Source of the DNA: Burkholderia sp. HI2500
GTDB taxonomy: Bacteria; Pseudomonadota; Gammaproteobacteria; Burkholderiales; Burkholderiaceae
Reading direction: 5' to 3'
Assembly: GCF_002223055.1 (NCBI RefSeq)
Contig: NZ_NKFL01000005.1
Span: forward strand, 806,001-870,000
DNA: 64,000 nucleotides
Part shown: in pieces, positions 1 to 8,883 of the stretch
How positions within the stretch are numbered: position 1 is the first letter of the stretch
Layout of the letters: each line of letters begins with the position of its first letter
Notes under the pieces: generated by a model
Told to the model about the DNA's origin: nothing
The model's input: the letters and a program-made list of their open reading frames with translations, nothing else
Databases searched by the model: none
Program-made: the position numbers and the translations under genes

Positions 1-52
1 GGTGCCGCGCCGGCTGCCGCCGCTCGTCGAGGACGACGGCGCGCACCGCTGA
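1..52 (+). CDS. 3' end of an unidentified gene (partial)
   Basis: The frame beginning at base 2 is open and ends in TGA at 50-52. It encodes a 16-residue tail (VPRRLPPLVEDDGAHR). Every codon in it ends in G or C, as in the coding regions here, which suggests the end of a plus-strand gene convergent with the hydrolase at 108-1004. Too little is present to name it. Confidence 0.35.
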   Translation, partial: VPRRLPPLVEDDGAHR

Positions 53-107
53 ACGAGCCGGTACGCGGCCGCGCCGCCCGCGTGCCGACGGGTGCCCGCG
101 CGTACCG

Positions 108-1004
108 TCAGGCAGCCGCGTCGCGCGCCTCGAAGAACGCCAGCAGTTCGTCGATCAGCGCGACGGGCGCCTCTTCCGGAATGTAGTGCCCGCACTCGAG
201 CGCGCGGCCGCTGACGTCGCGCGCGACACGGCGCCATTCGTCGAGCGGATCGAAGCAGCGGCCGACGATCCCGTTCTCGCCCCACAGCACGCGCAGCGGA
301 CACGCGACCTTGTTGCCGCGCTCGAGATCCGCCCGATCGTGCTCGAGATCGATCGTCGCGGACGCGCGGTAGTCCTCGCACATCGCATGCACGGCGCCCG
401 GCTGCGCGAGCGCGGCGCGGTACGCGGCGAGCGCCTCGGGCGCGAACGGCGCCAGCCCGGCGGACCGGTTGCCCATCACGCGCTCGATGTACGCATCGGT
501 ATGCGCACCGACCAGCGTCTCGGGCAACGGCTCCGGCTGGATCAGGAAGAACCAGTGGAAATATGCGGTCGCGAACGCGCGATCGGTTTTCTCGTACATC
601 GCGAGCGTCGGTGCGATGTCGAGCAGCATCATCCGCTCGACGGCGTCCGGATGATCGAGCGCGAGCCGGTGCGCGACCCGCGCGCCGCGATCGTGCGCGC
701 ACACATGGAAGTGCTCGAAGCCGAAATGCCGCATCACGGCGACCTGGTCGGCCGCCATCGCCCGTTTCGAATACGGCACGTGCTGCGCGTCGCTCGGCGG
801 CTTGCCCGACGCGCCGTACCCGCGCAGGTCGGTGGCGATCACCGTGAAATGATTCGCGAGCGTCGCCGCAACGCGATGCCAGATCATATGGGTTTGCGGA
901 TGTCCGTGCAGCAACAGGAGCGGCGGACCCGCGCCTCCTTTGACACCGAAGATGTCGGTGTCCTGCACCGTCACGCGAAACGGTGCAAACGCCTCAAACG
1001 ACAT
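108..1004 (-). CDS. Alpha/beta hydrolase, fluoroacetate/haloacetate dehalogenase-like
   Basis: A 298-residue alpha/beta-fold hydrolase. The oxyanion-hole motif HGHPQT is near residue 34. The nucleophile elbow is HDRGAR with Asp105, and LLDIAPT carries the probable acid Asp129. His150-Trp151 (FHWFFL) matches the halide-binding His-Trp pair of fluoroacetate dehalogenases, and CGHY supplies the catalytic His273. This is the full residue set of that family: attack by Asp on the C-halogen carbon, then ester hydrolysis by water activated by His. An Asp nucleophile is also used by epoxide hydrolases, but the His-Trp pair favours dehalogenase. The substrate is not proven. The protein is cytoplasmic, with no signal peptide. 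It is transcribed away from the monooxygenase gene at 1271, so the two share a 266-bp divergent intergenic region. Confidence 0.85.
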   Translation of the reverse strand: MSFEAFAPFRVTVQDTDIFGVKGGAGPPLLLLHGHPQTHMIWHRVAATLANHFTVIATDLRGYGASGKPPSDAQHVPYSKRAMAADQVAVMRHFGFEHFHVCAHDRGARVAHRLALDHPDAVERMMLLDIAPTLAMYEKTDRAFATAYFHWFFLIQPEPLPETLVGAHTDAYIERVMGNRSAGLAPFAPEALAAYRAALAQPGAVHAMCEDYRASATIDLEHDRADLERGNKVACPLRVLWGENGIVGRCFDPLDEWRRVARDVSGRALECGHYIPEEAPVALIDELLAFFEARDAAA

Positions 1005-1270
1005 GGTTTGTTTCTCGTTGGTTTGTTATGGCGGCTATTTTAGGAGCGCTTGCGCGTCAGCACAGCGGCGCAACAGCCAGAATCCGTAGAAAGAGAACAC
1101 TCACTCGATTGCCGGCACACCGCGCATTTTGTTAAGCTCGCGTAGAATCGCACGATCGTTCGTATTAATAAGGACGACATCGTTTCGCCGCTACACTCGA
1201 ATCACCGTTCGACCGCAAAGCATGGCGCCGGCGCGACCGCGCGGGCGCCCCTGGAGACTGGAGACATCAC

Positions 1271-2230
1271 ATGGCATTGCCCACCGTCCTGCAGAACCTG
1301 ACGCTGCCCGTCATCGCATCGCCGATGTTCATCGTCAGCTACCCCGAACTCGTGCTCGCGCAATGCAAGGCGGGCATCGTCGGTTCGTTCCCCGCGCTCA
1401 ACGCCCGTCCGGCCGAACTGCTCGACGAGTGGCTCACGCAGATCCAGTCCGATCTCGCCGATCACCAGGCAAAGAATCCCGGCGCGGTGATCGGCCCGAT
1501 CGCGGTCAACCAGATCGTCCACCAGTCGAATGCGCGGCTCGAGCACGACGTGCGCGTGTGCGTCGAGCACAAGGTGCCGATCTTCATCACGAGCCTGCGC
1601 GCACCGGCGCGCGAGATCGTCGACGCGGTGCACAGCTACGGCGGCATCGTGCTGCACGACGTGATCAACCTGCGCCACGCGCAGAAGGCGCTCGAAGCCG
1701 GCGTCGACGGGCTGATCCTCGTCGCGGCCGGTGCAGGCGGCCATGCGGGCACGACGTCGCCGTTCGCGCTCGTCGGCGAAGTCCGCAAGATCTTCGACGG
1801 CCCGATCGTGCTGTCCGGCGCGATCGCGAACGGCGGCTCGATCCTCGCGGCGCAGGCGATGGGCGCCGACTTCGCGTACATGGGCACGCGCTTCATCGCG
1901 ACGCAGGAAGCGCACGCGATCGACGACTACAAGCACGCGATCGTGAACGCGAAATCGTCGGACATCATCTACACGAACCTCTTCACGGGCGTGCACGGCA
2001 ACTACATTCGCGAGAGCATCGAGAAGGCCGGCCTCGATCCGGAGGCGCTGCCGGAATCCGACAAGACCAAGATGAATTTCGGCAGCGACAAGACGAAGGC
2101 GTGGAAAGACATCTGGGGCGCCGGCCAGGGCGTCGGCCTGATGGACGACCTGCCGAGCGTGGGCGCGCTCGTCGAGCGCCTGAAGCGCGAATACGACGAC
2201 GCGAAGGCGCGACTCGGCATTCCGCGCTGA
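1271..2230 (+). CDS. Nitronate monooxygenase (2-nitropropane dioxygenase family)
   Basis: A 319-residue FMN-dependent TIM-barrel enzyme of the NMO/2-nitropropane dioxygenase family, which oxidises alkyl nitronates such as propionate 3-nitronate to carbonyl compounds and nitrite. Visible family features are the N-terminal segment PVIASPMFIVSYPELV, the VAAGAGGHAG phosphate-binding stretch near residue 155, and LSGAIANGGS followed by QAMGADFAYMGTRFIAT near residues 181-210. Its length is normal for the family. The start has GGAGA a few bases upstream (ctggagacatcacATG). It appears monocistronic, closed by a strong terminator at 2284-2316. Confidence 0.9.
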   Translation: MALPTVLQNLTLPVIASPMFIVSYPELVLAQCKAGIVGSFPALNARPAELLDEWLTQIQSDLADHQAKNPGAVIGPIAVNQIVHQSNARLEHDVRVCVEHKVPIFITSLRAPAREIVDAVHSYGGIVLHDVINLRHAQKALEAGVDGLILVAAGAGGHAGTTSPFALVGEVRKIFDGPIVLSGAIANGGSILAAQAMGADFAYMGTRFIATQEAHAIDDYKHAIVNAKSSDIIYTNLFTGVHGNYIRESIEKAGLDPEALPESDKTKMNFGSDKTKAWKDIWGAGQGVGLMDDLPSVGALVERLKREYDDAKARLGIPR

Positions 2231-2283
2231 CGGATGCGTCGGCCCTCGCGGCCGCCGCCGGCGCGCATGCCGGCGGACAAAAC

Positions 2284-2316
2284 AAAAAGCGCGAACCGCA
2301 GCGGTTCGCGCTTTTT
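2284..2316. terminator. Rho-independent terminator between convergent genes
   Basis: A perfect 16-bp inverted repeat (AAAAAGCGCGAACCGC, one central base, then its complement) ends in TTTTT on the plus strand and also gives a T-run on the minus strand. It lies between the 3' ends of the monooxygenase gene and the LysR gene, so it can serve both. Confidence 0.9.
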
Positions 2317-2348
2317 CATTGCCCCGCTGTAGCGGGACACACGGCGGC

Positions 2349-3311
2349 TCAGACCGCGCGCTTCATCCGCGTGATCGGCATCACGCGCAGGCGCGATTCG
2401 ATCGACGGGCACAGCGACTGCCCTTCGAAACGCGCCGCCAGGAAGTCGACGAACGAACGCACCTTCGCGGATACGTGACGACGGCTCGCGTAGACCGCGT
2501 AGATCGGCGCCTCGTGCGGCGGCACCGCATCGAGCAGCACCGGCACGAGCCGGCCGGACTCGATGTCGTCGCCGACCACCTCGGTGCCGAGCAGCGCGAT
2601 GCCCGCGCCCGCGAGCACGGCCGCACGCAGCCCTTCGAGATGATTCACGATCAGGTTGCCGTTGAGGTTCACGCGCGACGCGGCGGCCGCGTCGATCACC
2701 AGCGCGTCGAGCATCGTCGAATTCGAGTCGCGCCGCAGGTAGTTGTGGTGCGCGAGATCGCCGATCGTCGCGGGCGTGCCGTGCTTCTCGAGATACTCGG
2801 GCGACGCGACCAGCAGGATGTGCGCGGTCGCGATCTGACGTGCGACCAGCGACGACGATTTCAATCCGTTCGGCGCCGCGCGCACCGCGACGTCGTAGCC
2901 TTCCTCGATCAGGTCGACCACGCGATCGGACAGCGTCATGTCGACGGTCACGTCCGGGAACCGGCCCGCATAGTCGGTGACGGCCTGCATCACGTGCCGC
3001 AGCCCGAACGCCGATAGCGACGTGACGCGCAGCCGGCCTTGCGGCACCACGCTCGCGGCGCCGACGGCCTGCCCGGCTTCGTCGAGTTCGGACAGCGCCT
3101 GCACGAGGCGCTCATAGTATTCGCGTCCCGCCTCGGTAGGGGCGACGCGTCGTGTCGTGCGATGCAGCAGCCGCGCACCGAGCTGCTGCTCGAGATGCAT
3201 CACGTGCTTGCTCGCCATCGCAGCCGACATCTGCATGCGCTCGGCCGCGCCGACGAAGCTGCCCACTTCGACGACGTAGCGAAACACATTCATGCTGACG
3301 AGGGTATCCAT
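2349..3311 (-). CDS. LysR-family transcriptional regulator
   Basis: A 320-residue LysR-type regulator. The N-terminal winged helix-turn-helix covers about residues 1-60, with the recognition segment AAERMQMSAAMASKHVMHLE and the conserved GARLLHRTTRRVAPTEAG. The remainder is the periplasmic-binding-like effector domain (PQGRLRVTSLSAFG onward). I chose the ATG at 3311 (MDTLVSMNVF), not an in-frame ATG 11 codons upstream, because family members begin a few residues before the first helix. No strong Shine-Dalgarno sequence is visible. It is convergent with the monooxygenase gene and upstream of nothing on its own strand, so the target is unknown. It resembles the CrgA/DmlR-type LTTRs common in Burkholderia. 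Confidence 0.9.
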   Translation of the reverse strand: MDTLVSMNVFRYVVEVGSFVGAAERMQMSAAMASKHVMHLEQQLGARLLHRTTRRVAPTEAGREYYERLVQALSELDEAGQAVGAASVVPQGRLRVTSLSAFGLRHVMQAVTDYAGRFPDVTVDMTLSDRVVDLIEEGYDVAVRAAPNGLKSSSLVARQIATAHILLVASPEYLEKHGTPATIGDLAHHNYLRRDSNSTMLDALVIDAAAASRVNLNGNLIVNHLEGLRAAVLAGAGIALLGTEVVGDDIESGRLVPVLLDAVPPHEAPIYAVYASRRHVSAKVRSFVDFLAARFEGQSLCPSIESRLRVMPITRMKRAV

Positions 3312-3393
3312 CGAACTAGCTCGTAATGACGGGGAATGGTCCAATTACGAGATAGGGTAACAAAGGCGGGGAAACAGAAAGGTCAAGAAAGGC

Positions 3394-3425
3394 AAAACGG
3401 CGCCGCGGGGTCGCAGCGCCGTTTT
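3394..3425 (-). terminator. Terminator for the porin gene
   Basis: Inverted repeat aaaacggcgc / gcgccgtttt with a 12-base loop, downstream of the porin stop at 3493. On the minus strand the stem is followed by a T-run. The plus strand also ends in TTTTT, so it may work both ways. Confidence 0.75.
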
Positions 3426-3492
3426 TGGCGGGAAAACATGCAGTCCGGACGCGCTTTTCACCCGCGTCCGGCACGCCGGCCGCGCGTGCGCG

Positions 3493-4569
3493 TCAGAACT
3501 TCGCGCGGATGCCGGCGCCGAACGTGTTGCCGGTCGACAGGCCGCTGATGTGGTCGTTCATGTACGCGGCGTAGACGTCCGTGCGCTTGGACAGCGGATA
3601 GTCGTAGCCGACGGCCCAGGTCTGGCGCGTCTGGTCGAGGCCGCCCGAATCGCGCGAGTACGCGTACGACGCCATCGCGTTGCCCACGCCGAGCGGCACC
3701 GACACGCCGCCCTGCGCGGTGTTCACGTGCCAGCTGCCCGCGACCTGGTCATTCTTCGTATACATGTACTGGCCGAACAGCTTCACGTATTTCAGGTCGT
3801 AGGTCGCCCCGACTTGCGCGATGCCCTGGCTCTTCATGCCGGCCACCAGCGCGCTCAGGTCACGCGGGCCGTTGTTGAAGTTCACGTACTGGTAGACCGC
3901 GGTCGCCGCGAACGGACCGTTCGCATAGTTGAACTGCGCGCTCCACTTCTTCGAGCCGTTGTCGCCGGCCTGGTTGCCGAGTGCGTACATCGCGCCGAAA
4001 TTCAGGCCACCGAACGAAGGCGACGTGTACGACAGCGCGTTGTTCCAGCCCGAATCGCCGACGGCACCCTGGTCGCTCGGGTAGGTCGGGAACGTGCCGA
4101 GGCCGAGGAACACGTGATACACCATCGGCGAGAAGGTGTACGAGTCGTAGAACGGGTTGAACAGGATCGTCGACAGGAACAGGTGCGTCGTCAGGCGGCC
4201 GGCCGTCACCGTGCCGTACGGCGAATCGATGCCGACGTAGGCGTTGCGTGCGAAGAACGTGTCGCCCTGGAAGCGGCCGAACTGGCCGTTCTGGGCGCGG
4301 AAGAAGCTTTCCAGCGTGAAGATCGCCTTGTAGCCGTTACCGAGATCCTCGGCGCCGTGCAGGCCCCAGTACGACGTCGACATCCCGCCGCCGCTCACGT
4401 TCCATGCGCGGTTGCCGCCCGGGAACTTGGTTGCGCCGACCCATTCGTCGACCTGCCCGTAGAGCGACACGCTCGACTGTGCATGGACGGGGGCGGTAGC
4501 CGCCACGCAGGCGGCCGCGGCGATCAGCTTGACGGACGTGCGCGACGCACGGCGAGCGAATGCTTTCAT
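3493..4569 (-). CDS. Gram-negative porin (Burkholderia trimeric type)
   Basis: A 358-residue outer-membrane porin of the neisserial/Burkholderia family (Porin_4 type). It has an N-terminal signal peptide with predicted cleavage after APVHA-Q at about residue 30. The mature protein opens with SSVSLYGQVDEWVG and carries the family signatures GLHGAEDLGNGYKAIFTLES and NAYVGIDSPYGTVTAGR. It ends in Phe (GAGIRAKF), the usual C-terminal outer-membrane insertion signal. The start at 4569 is supported by CTGGAG just upstream. A longer in-frame ORF reaching 4695 is an artefact of GC-rich sequence. It should form a general diffusion pore; its substrate preference cannot be read from sequence. A terminator follows at 3394-3425. 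Confidence 0.92.
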   Translation of the reverse strand: MKAFARRASRTSVKLIAAAACVAATAPVHAQSSVSLYGQVDEWVGATKFPGGNRAWNVSGGGMSTSYWGLHGAEDLGNGYKAIFTLESFFRAQNGQFGRFQGDTFFARNAYVGIDSPYGTVTAGRLTTHLFLSTILFNPFYDSYTFSPMVYHVFLGLGTFPTYPSDQGAVGDSGWNNALSYTSPSFGGLNFGAMYALGNQAGDNGSKKWSAQFNYANGPFAATAVYQYVNFNNGPRDLSALVAGMKSQGIAQVGATYDLKYVKLFGQYMYTKNDQVAGSWHVNTAQGGVSVPLGVGNAMASYAYSRDSGGLDQTRQTWAVGYDYPLSKRTDVYAAYMNDHISGLSTGNTFGAGIRAKF

Positions 4570-4914
4570 TGGATCTCCAGATTTTGTCGAATTGTCGATA
4601 AGTGGCGCGAGCGTTGTTTTATGGAGCCGAGTGCTTGCGTCGTATGGGGCGCAGCCATCTTTACGGATCATTCGTCCGGCCAAAATTGCGCACACTTATT
4701 GCTGGTATAGCGCCAGCATTAACTTCGCGGAATGGATACATGGCCGGGCACCTGCCGGCGGCCCCGCACGAACGCGGTCGCGCGGCGGGACGGCAGCGGG
4801 GCACACGCGAGCCGGGCGCGAAAGATAGCGCAATGCGACGGGAAAATCAGCGGAAATCTGTGCGCGACTGTGGCGAATTCGCATCAGCCGGCGGAGGGAC
4901 GAGCGCGCGGGCGC
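4570..4914. other. Intergenic region upstream of the porin gene
   Basis: This 345-bp gap holds the porin leader and promoter. An inverted repeat gctgg-tatagcg-ccagc lies near 4701-4717. I could not assign a convincing -35/-10 pair. The rest shows no coding signal. Confidence 0.4.
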
Positions 4915-5409
4915 TCAGTTTCGGTAGAACGGGGAGAAAGACGGCGAGTGCGCAGGCTCTTCCTGCGAGCGGGGCGGCGGCATCGGACGTCCGCCGCGCT
5001 CCTCGTTGTAGCGCGCGACGTCGGCGCGGATCGAACCGGCACGCAGCGGCACGTTGCCGCCGCCCGGCGGGCGCGGCACCTGACGCACGTCGGCGCTGAT
5101 CGGACGATACGGGCTTTGCGCGGCGTAATGGCCATACGACGGCGTCGGCCGCAGCCCCCAGCGGGAGCCGTAGCCGTTCACGCCGCCGGCGCGTGCACCG
5201 GCCAGGGGCGCCGCGCGGCGCCAGACGGGCCCACCACCAGCCGGCTGACCGTACGCGCCGTACGCGCGCATGTCGCCGCCACCGAAGCCGTGGCCGCCGA
5301 ACGCATGACCGCCGCCGTGGGGCGGTTGCGCGAGCGCGAGCGGCAACAGCAGCGCGCCGAGCACGCCTGCCACCCATCGTCCGATCTTCCGTTTCACCCG
5401 TTCCGTCAT
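4915..5409 (-). CDS. Small secreted Gly/Pro/Arg-rich protein of unknown function
   Basis: A 164-residue protein with a clear signal peptide (positive start MTERVKRK, hydrophobic VAGVLGALLLPLALA, cleavage near residue 27). A Gly/His-rich segment follows (GGGHAFGGHGFGGGD), then a more conserved-looking C-terminal part with YRPISADVRQVPRPPGGGNV and RADVARYNEERG. No catalytic motif is visible and I do not recognise a named family. It is probably periplasmic or surface-associated. It is divergent from the transporter at 5756, with 346 bp between them. The C-terminal charged segment argues that it is a real gene and not a frame artefact. Confidence 0.65.
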   Translation of the reverse strand: MTERVKRKIGRWVAGVLGALLLPLALAQPPHGGGHAFGGHGFGGGDMRAYGAYGQPAGGGPVWRRAAPLAGARAGGVNGYGSRWGLRPTPSYGHYAAQSPYRPISADVRQVPRPPGGGNVPLRAGSIRADVARYNEERGGRPMPPPRSQEEPAHSPSFSPFYRN

Positions 5410-5755
5410 CGTTCAGTGCCTGTCCACGCCCGCCGCCGGCTCCTTTCGGCCGACCCAAGGCTTTCAGCAGTAATTTATGAGCGGGCCGAAAGCGTGTCGA
5501 GCCAAAAAGTGTTATGTCGCCGGCATCGGTGTAACACCATGTTACTGCTAGGTTTTTTCACTTCCGGGCGCGACCGCGACAGAACATTCTTCTGCCGTTT
5601 CGCGCCCGGCCGGGCCGATGCCGCGGGCGCTGTTGCATGAGATCAGCTCATCAATCGATTCCCACAATGCATTTGTGTAGTGAATCGCCGACCGGGACAA
5701 TGACGCCATCCGCGCGCGCGACGCGCGCCTTTGCCGTTTCCGAATCGAGTTCCCG
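5410..5755. other. Divergent intergenic region with gtgtta/taacac repeats
   Basis: This region separates the secreted-protein gene from the transporter gene. It contains gtgtta (5509-5514), its inverted copy taacac (5532-5537) and a further gttac (5541-5545), so GTGTTA...TGTAACACCATGTTAC could be an operator. No gene is apparent. Confidence 0.4.
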
Positions 5756-6787
5756 ATGGCCCGTCCCCGTTTTCTTCCCGACAACTTCACGCTCGCGCTC
5801 GTCGGCACCGTCGTGCTCGCAAGCTTCCTGCCGTGCCGTGGCCCGGCCGCCCATGCGTTCAACTGGGCGACCAACATCGCCGTCGGCCTGCTGTTCTTCC
5901 TGCACGGCGCGAAGCTGTCGCGCGAAGCCGTCATCGCGGGTGCGACCCACTGGCGGCTGCACGCGGTCGTGCTGCTCAGCACGTTCGCGCTGTTCCCGCT
6001 GCTCGGCCTCGCGCTGAAACCCGTGCTGCAGCCGCTCGTCACGCCGACGCTGTATGCGGGCGTGCTGTTCCTGTGCACGCTGCCGTCGACGGTCCAGTCG
6101 TCGATCGCGTTCACGTCGATCGCGAAGGGCAACGTGCCGGCCGCCGTGTGCGCGGCATCCGCGTCGAGCCTGCTCGGGATCTTCGTCACGCCGGCGCTCG
6201 TCGGGCTGATGATCACGTCGCAGTCGGCGGCCGCCGCGTCGCCGTGGAGCACCGTCGGCAGCATCGTGCTGCAGCTGCTCGTGCCGTTCATCGCCGGCCA
6301 GTTGCTGCGGCCCATGATCGGCGGCTGGATCGACCGCAACCGCGGCGTGCTGCGCTTCGTCGATCAGGGCTCGATCCTGCTCGTCGTCTACGTTGCCTTC
6401 AGCGAGGCCGTCAACGAAGGCCTGTGGCACCAGATCCCGCCGCGCGCGCTCGGCGGCCTGCTCGTCGTCAACCTCGTGCTGCTCGCGATCGCGCTGCTGC
6501 TGACCGCGTTCGTCAGCAAGCGGCTCGGCTTCAACCGCGCCGACCAGATCACGATCATCTTCTGCGGGTCGAAGAAGAGCCTCGCGGCCGGCGTGCCGAT
6601 GGCGAAGGTGATCTTCTCGGCGAACGCGGTCGGCGCGATCGTGCTGCCGTTGATGCTGTTCCACCAGATCCAGCTGATGGCGTGCGCGGCGCTCGCGCAG
6701 CGCTGGGGCGCGCGCGACATGAGCGGCGAGCACGACGAGGGCGACGCGGCATCGGCGTCCGGCGCGCTGAGCCCGGGCAAGCGCTGA
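5756..6787 (+). CDS. Bile acid:sodium symporter-like transporter (YfeH/SBF-like)
   Basis: A 343-residue integral membrane protein with about ten hydrophobic segments, of the SBF-like family (YfeH/DUF4137 type) in the BASS/CPA transporter clan. Features visible are LLFFLHGAKLSREAVIAG near residue 48, TLPSTVQSSIAFTSIAKGN near 122 (the conserved family segment in the first crossover region), and IIFCGSKKSLAAGVPMAKVIF near 265 (second crossover). The last 30 residues are a hydrophilic tail. It is expected to be an Na+-coupled organic anion transporter in the inner membrane; the substrate is unknown. It stands alone as a transcription unit, divergent from the secreted-protein gene. Confidence 0.88.
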   Translation: MARPRFLPDNFTLALVGTVVLASFLPCRGPAAHAFNWATNIAVGLLFFLHGAKLSREAVIAGATHWRLHAVVLLSTFALFPLLGLALKPVLQPLVTPTLYAGVLFLCTLPSTVQSSIAFTSIAKGNVPAAVCAASASSLLGIFVTPALVGLMITSQSAAAASPWSTVGSIVLQLLVPFIAGQLLRPMIGGWIDRNRGVLRFVDQGSILLVVYVAFSEAVNEGLWHQIPPRALGGLLVVNLVLLAIALLLTAFVSKRLGFNRADQITIIFCGSKKSLAAGVPMAKVIFSANAVGAIVLPLMLFHQIQLMACAALAQRWGARDMSGEHDEGDAASASGALSPGKR

Positions 6788-6840
6788 CGAGCAGGGCGGC
6801 GGGACGGTCAGCGGGGGGTGCCGTTCCGGCGGTTTTGTCC

Positions 6841-6885
6841 TCCTGATTTCCGCCTTCCTGCTTTCCGCCCTCCTGCTTTCCGCCG
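6841..6885. repeat. Three tandem copies of a 15-bp repeat
   Basis: Copies at 6841-6855, 6856-6870 and 6871-6885 share the core TCCTG(A/C)TTTCCGCC. The next 15 bases are a decayed fourth copy. The array lies between the transporter and the c-di-GMP gene. Its period is a multiple of three but it is not inside a gene. Confidence 0.85.
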
Positions 6886-6945
6886 TCCGCTTCCGGCTTC
6901 ACCACCTCACCGCCTCACCGCCCTTCCAGCTTCACACCCGACGCG

Positions 6946-8883
6946 ATGCACCACCAACGCCCATCGCGTCACGAAATCTTCATTCAATTCTCCGCGCGCG
7001 ATGCCGTTATGTCGGGCGTCCCGTCGATTCGGCTGCTCTCGCCCATGCCCGCGCCCCACTCCGATTCCGCTGCAGCCAGCATCACGCGCCTGATCGCGGA
7101 TCGCGCGCTCGCCGCCGTCTTCCAGCCGATCGTCGATCTCGGGTCGGGGACGGTCGTCGGCTACGAGGGCCTGATACGCGGCCCGCGCGGCACCGACCTC
7201 GAACCACCCGCCGCGCTGTTCGCGCAGGCCGCGCGCGAAGGCGAGACGATCGCACTCGAACAGGCCGCCGCGCGCACCTGCCTCGACGCATTCGCGGCAC
7301 TCGGCTGCGACGGCAAGCTGTTCCTCAACTTCAGCGCCGGGACGATCCTGAAGCTCGCCAGCGAACGCGAGCGTGCACGTCAGCTCCTCGTGCGCGCGCG
7401 GATCGGCGCCGAGCGCATCGTGATCGAGCTGACCGAGCAGAATGCGATTCCCGATGTCGCCCAGATCGGCCCGGCCGTCGCCTCGCTGCGCGACGCCGGC
7501 ATCCAGTTCGCGCTCGACGACTACGGCACCGCGAACGCGAGCATGAACCTGTGGCTGCGCCTGCATCCGGATGTCGTGAAGATCGACCGCTTCTTCATCC
7601 ACGACATCGCCCGCGACCCGCTCAAGTTCGAAGCCGTGAAGGCAATGCAGCACTTCGCGCAGGCGAGCGGCGCGAAACTGATCGCGGAAGGCATCGAGAA
7701 CGAAAGCGACCTGATCGTCGTGCGCGACATGGGCATCTGCTGCGTGCAGGGTTTCCTGCTCGGCCGGCCGAACGCGCAGCCGTCGCGGGTCGTCGCGCCG
7801 GCCGCGCGCGATGCGATCCGCGCGCCGCACATCGCGGTGTTTCCCGGCGCGACGCGCTCGGTGCGGCCGGCCGGCACGATCGCCGGGAAGATGCTGGTGC
7901 CGGCGCCGGCGCTGCCGCGCGACGCGACCAGCAACGACGTGCTCGACCTGTTCAACCGGATGCCCGACCTGCATGCGGTCGCGCTCGTCGAACGCGGGCG
8001 GCCCGTCGCGCTCGTGAATCGCCGCGGCTTCATCGACCGCTTCGCGCTGCCGTATCACCGCGAGGTGTTCGGGAAGAAGCCGTGCCTGCAGTTCGCGAAC
8101 GACGCGCCGCTGATGATCGACAACGCGACGACCTTCGAGCAGCTCGCGATGCTGCTCGCGAGCCACGACCAGCGCTATCTCGCGGACGGCTTCGTGATCA
8201 CCGAACACGGCCGCTACGTCGGGCTCGGCACCGGCGAGAGCCTGGTGCGCGCGGTGACCGAGATGCGCATCGAGGCCGCGCGCTACGCGAATCCGCTGAC
8301 GTTCCTGCCCGGCAACATCCCGATCAGCGCGCACATCGACCGCCTGCTCCAGCGCGACGCCGGCTTTCATGCGTGCTACGTCGACCTGAACCAGTTCAAG
8401 CCGTTCAACGACCAGTACGGCTACTGGCAGGGCGACGAGGTGCTGAAGTTCGCGGCGACGGTGCTGGCCGGCGTGTGCGACCCGCAACGCGACTTTCTCG
8501 GGCACGTCGGCGGCGACGATTTCCTCGTGCTGTTCCAGCGCGCCGACTGGCGCGAACGCGCCGCCGACGCGATCGCCCGCTTCAACGAAGGCGCGCAGCT
8601 CTTCTACACGCAGGCCGACCGGCAGGCGGGCGGGCTGCACGGCGAGGACCGCCATGGCAACCCGGCGTTCTTCGGCTTCGTGACGATGGCGATCGGCGCG
8701 GTCGGCGTGGCGGCCGGCGCGCACGGCGCGAAACGCTACGGCAGCGACGAGATCGCATCGGTCGCCGCGCTCGCGAAGCGGCGCGCGAAACAGCAGCCGG
8801 ATGGGCTCGCGGTCGTCGACCTCGATGCGGGCCGCGCTGCGCTGCGCCATCGCGGCGAACCACCGGCCGTGGCAATCCGCTGA
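6946..8883 (+). CDS. EAL-CBS-GGDEF cyclic-di-GMP turnover protein
   Basis: Up to 645 residues. Order: EAL phosphodiesterase domain (about 45-285), a CBS-like pair (about 310-440) and a C-terminal GGDEF domain (about 445-620). The EAL site looks complete: YEGLIRG (EGL in place of EAL), FLNFS (Asn), IELTE (Glu), LDDYGTANAS (Asp-Asp), VVKIDRFF (Lys), AEGIE (Glu) and VQGFLLGRP (Gln). The GGDEF motif is GGDDF, a conservative change, preceded by VDLNQFKPFNDQYG. There is no membrane segment, so it is cytosolic, and the CBS pair suggests control by an adenine nucleotide. Start uncertain: ATGs at 6946, 7009 (MSGVPS) and 7048 (MPAPHS) are all possible, none has a good ribosome site, and the domain begins well after the last. 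It probably hydrolyses c-di-GMP; synthesis is possible. Confidence 0.88.
   Translation: MHHQRPSRHEIFIQFSARDAVMSGVPSIRLLSPMPAPHSDSAAASITRLIADRALAAVFQPIVDLGSGTVVGYEGLIRGPRGTDLEPPAALFAQAAREGETIALEQAAARTCLDAFAALGCDGKLFLNFSAGTILKLASERERARQLLVRARIGAERIVIELTEQNAIPDVAQIGPAVASLRDAGIQFALDDYGTANASMNLWLRLHPDVVKIDRFFIHDIARDPLKFEAVKAMQHFAQASGAKLIAEGIENESDLIVVRDMGICCVQGFLLGRPNAQPSRVVAPAARDAIRAPHIAVFPGATRSVRPAGTIAGKMLVPAPALPRDATSNDVLDLFNRMPDLHAVALVERGRPVALVNRRGFIDRFALPYHREVFGKKPCLQFANDAPLMIDNATTFEQLAMLLASHDQRYLADGFVITEHGRYVGLGTGESLVRAVTEMRIEAARYANPLTFLPGNIPISAHIDRLLQRDAGFHACYVDLNQFKPFNDQYGYWQGDEVLKFAATVLAGVCDPQRDFLGHVGGDDFLVLFQRADWRERAADAIARFNEGAQLFYTQADRQAGGLHGEDRHGNPAFFGFVTMAIGAVGVAAGAHGAKRYGSDEIASVAALAKRRAKQQPDGLAVVDLDAGRAALRHRGEPPAVAIR

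Noticed and set aside
3493..4695. Longer N-terminus for porin 1
   Set aside because: The extra 42 residues lack any signal-peptide character and the downstream ATG has GGAG and a clean signal peptide.
6841..6885. CRISPR-like repeat array
   Set aside because: Units are 15 bp and directly abutting, with no spacers and no cas genes.
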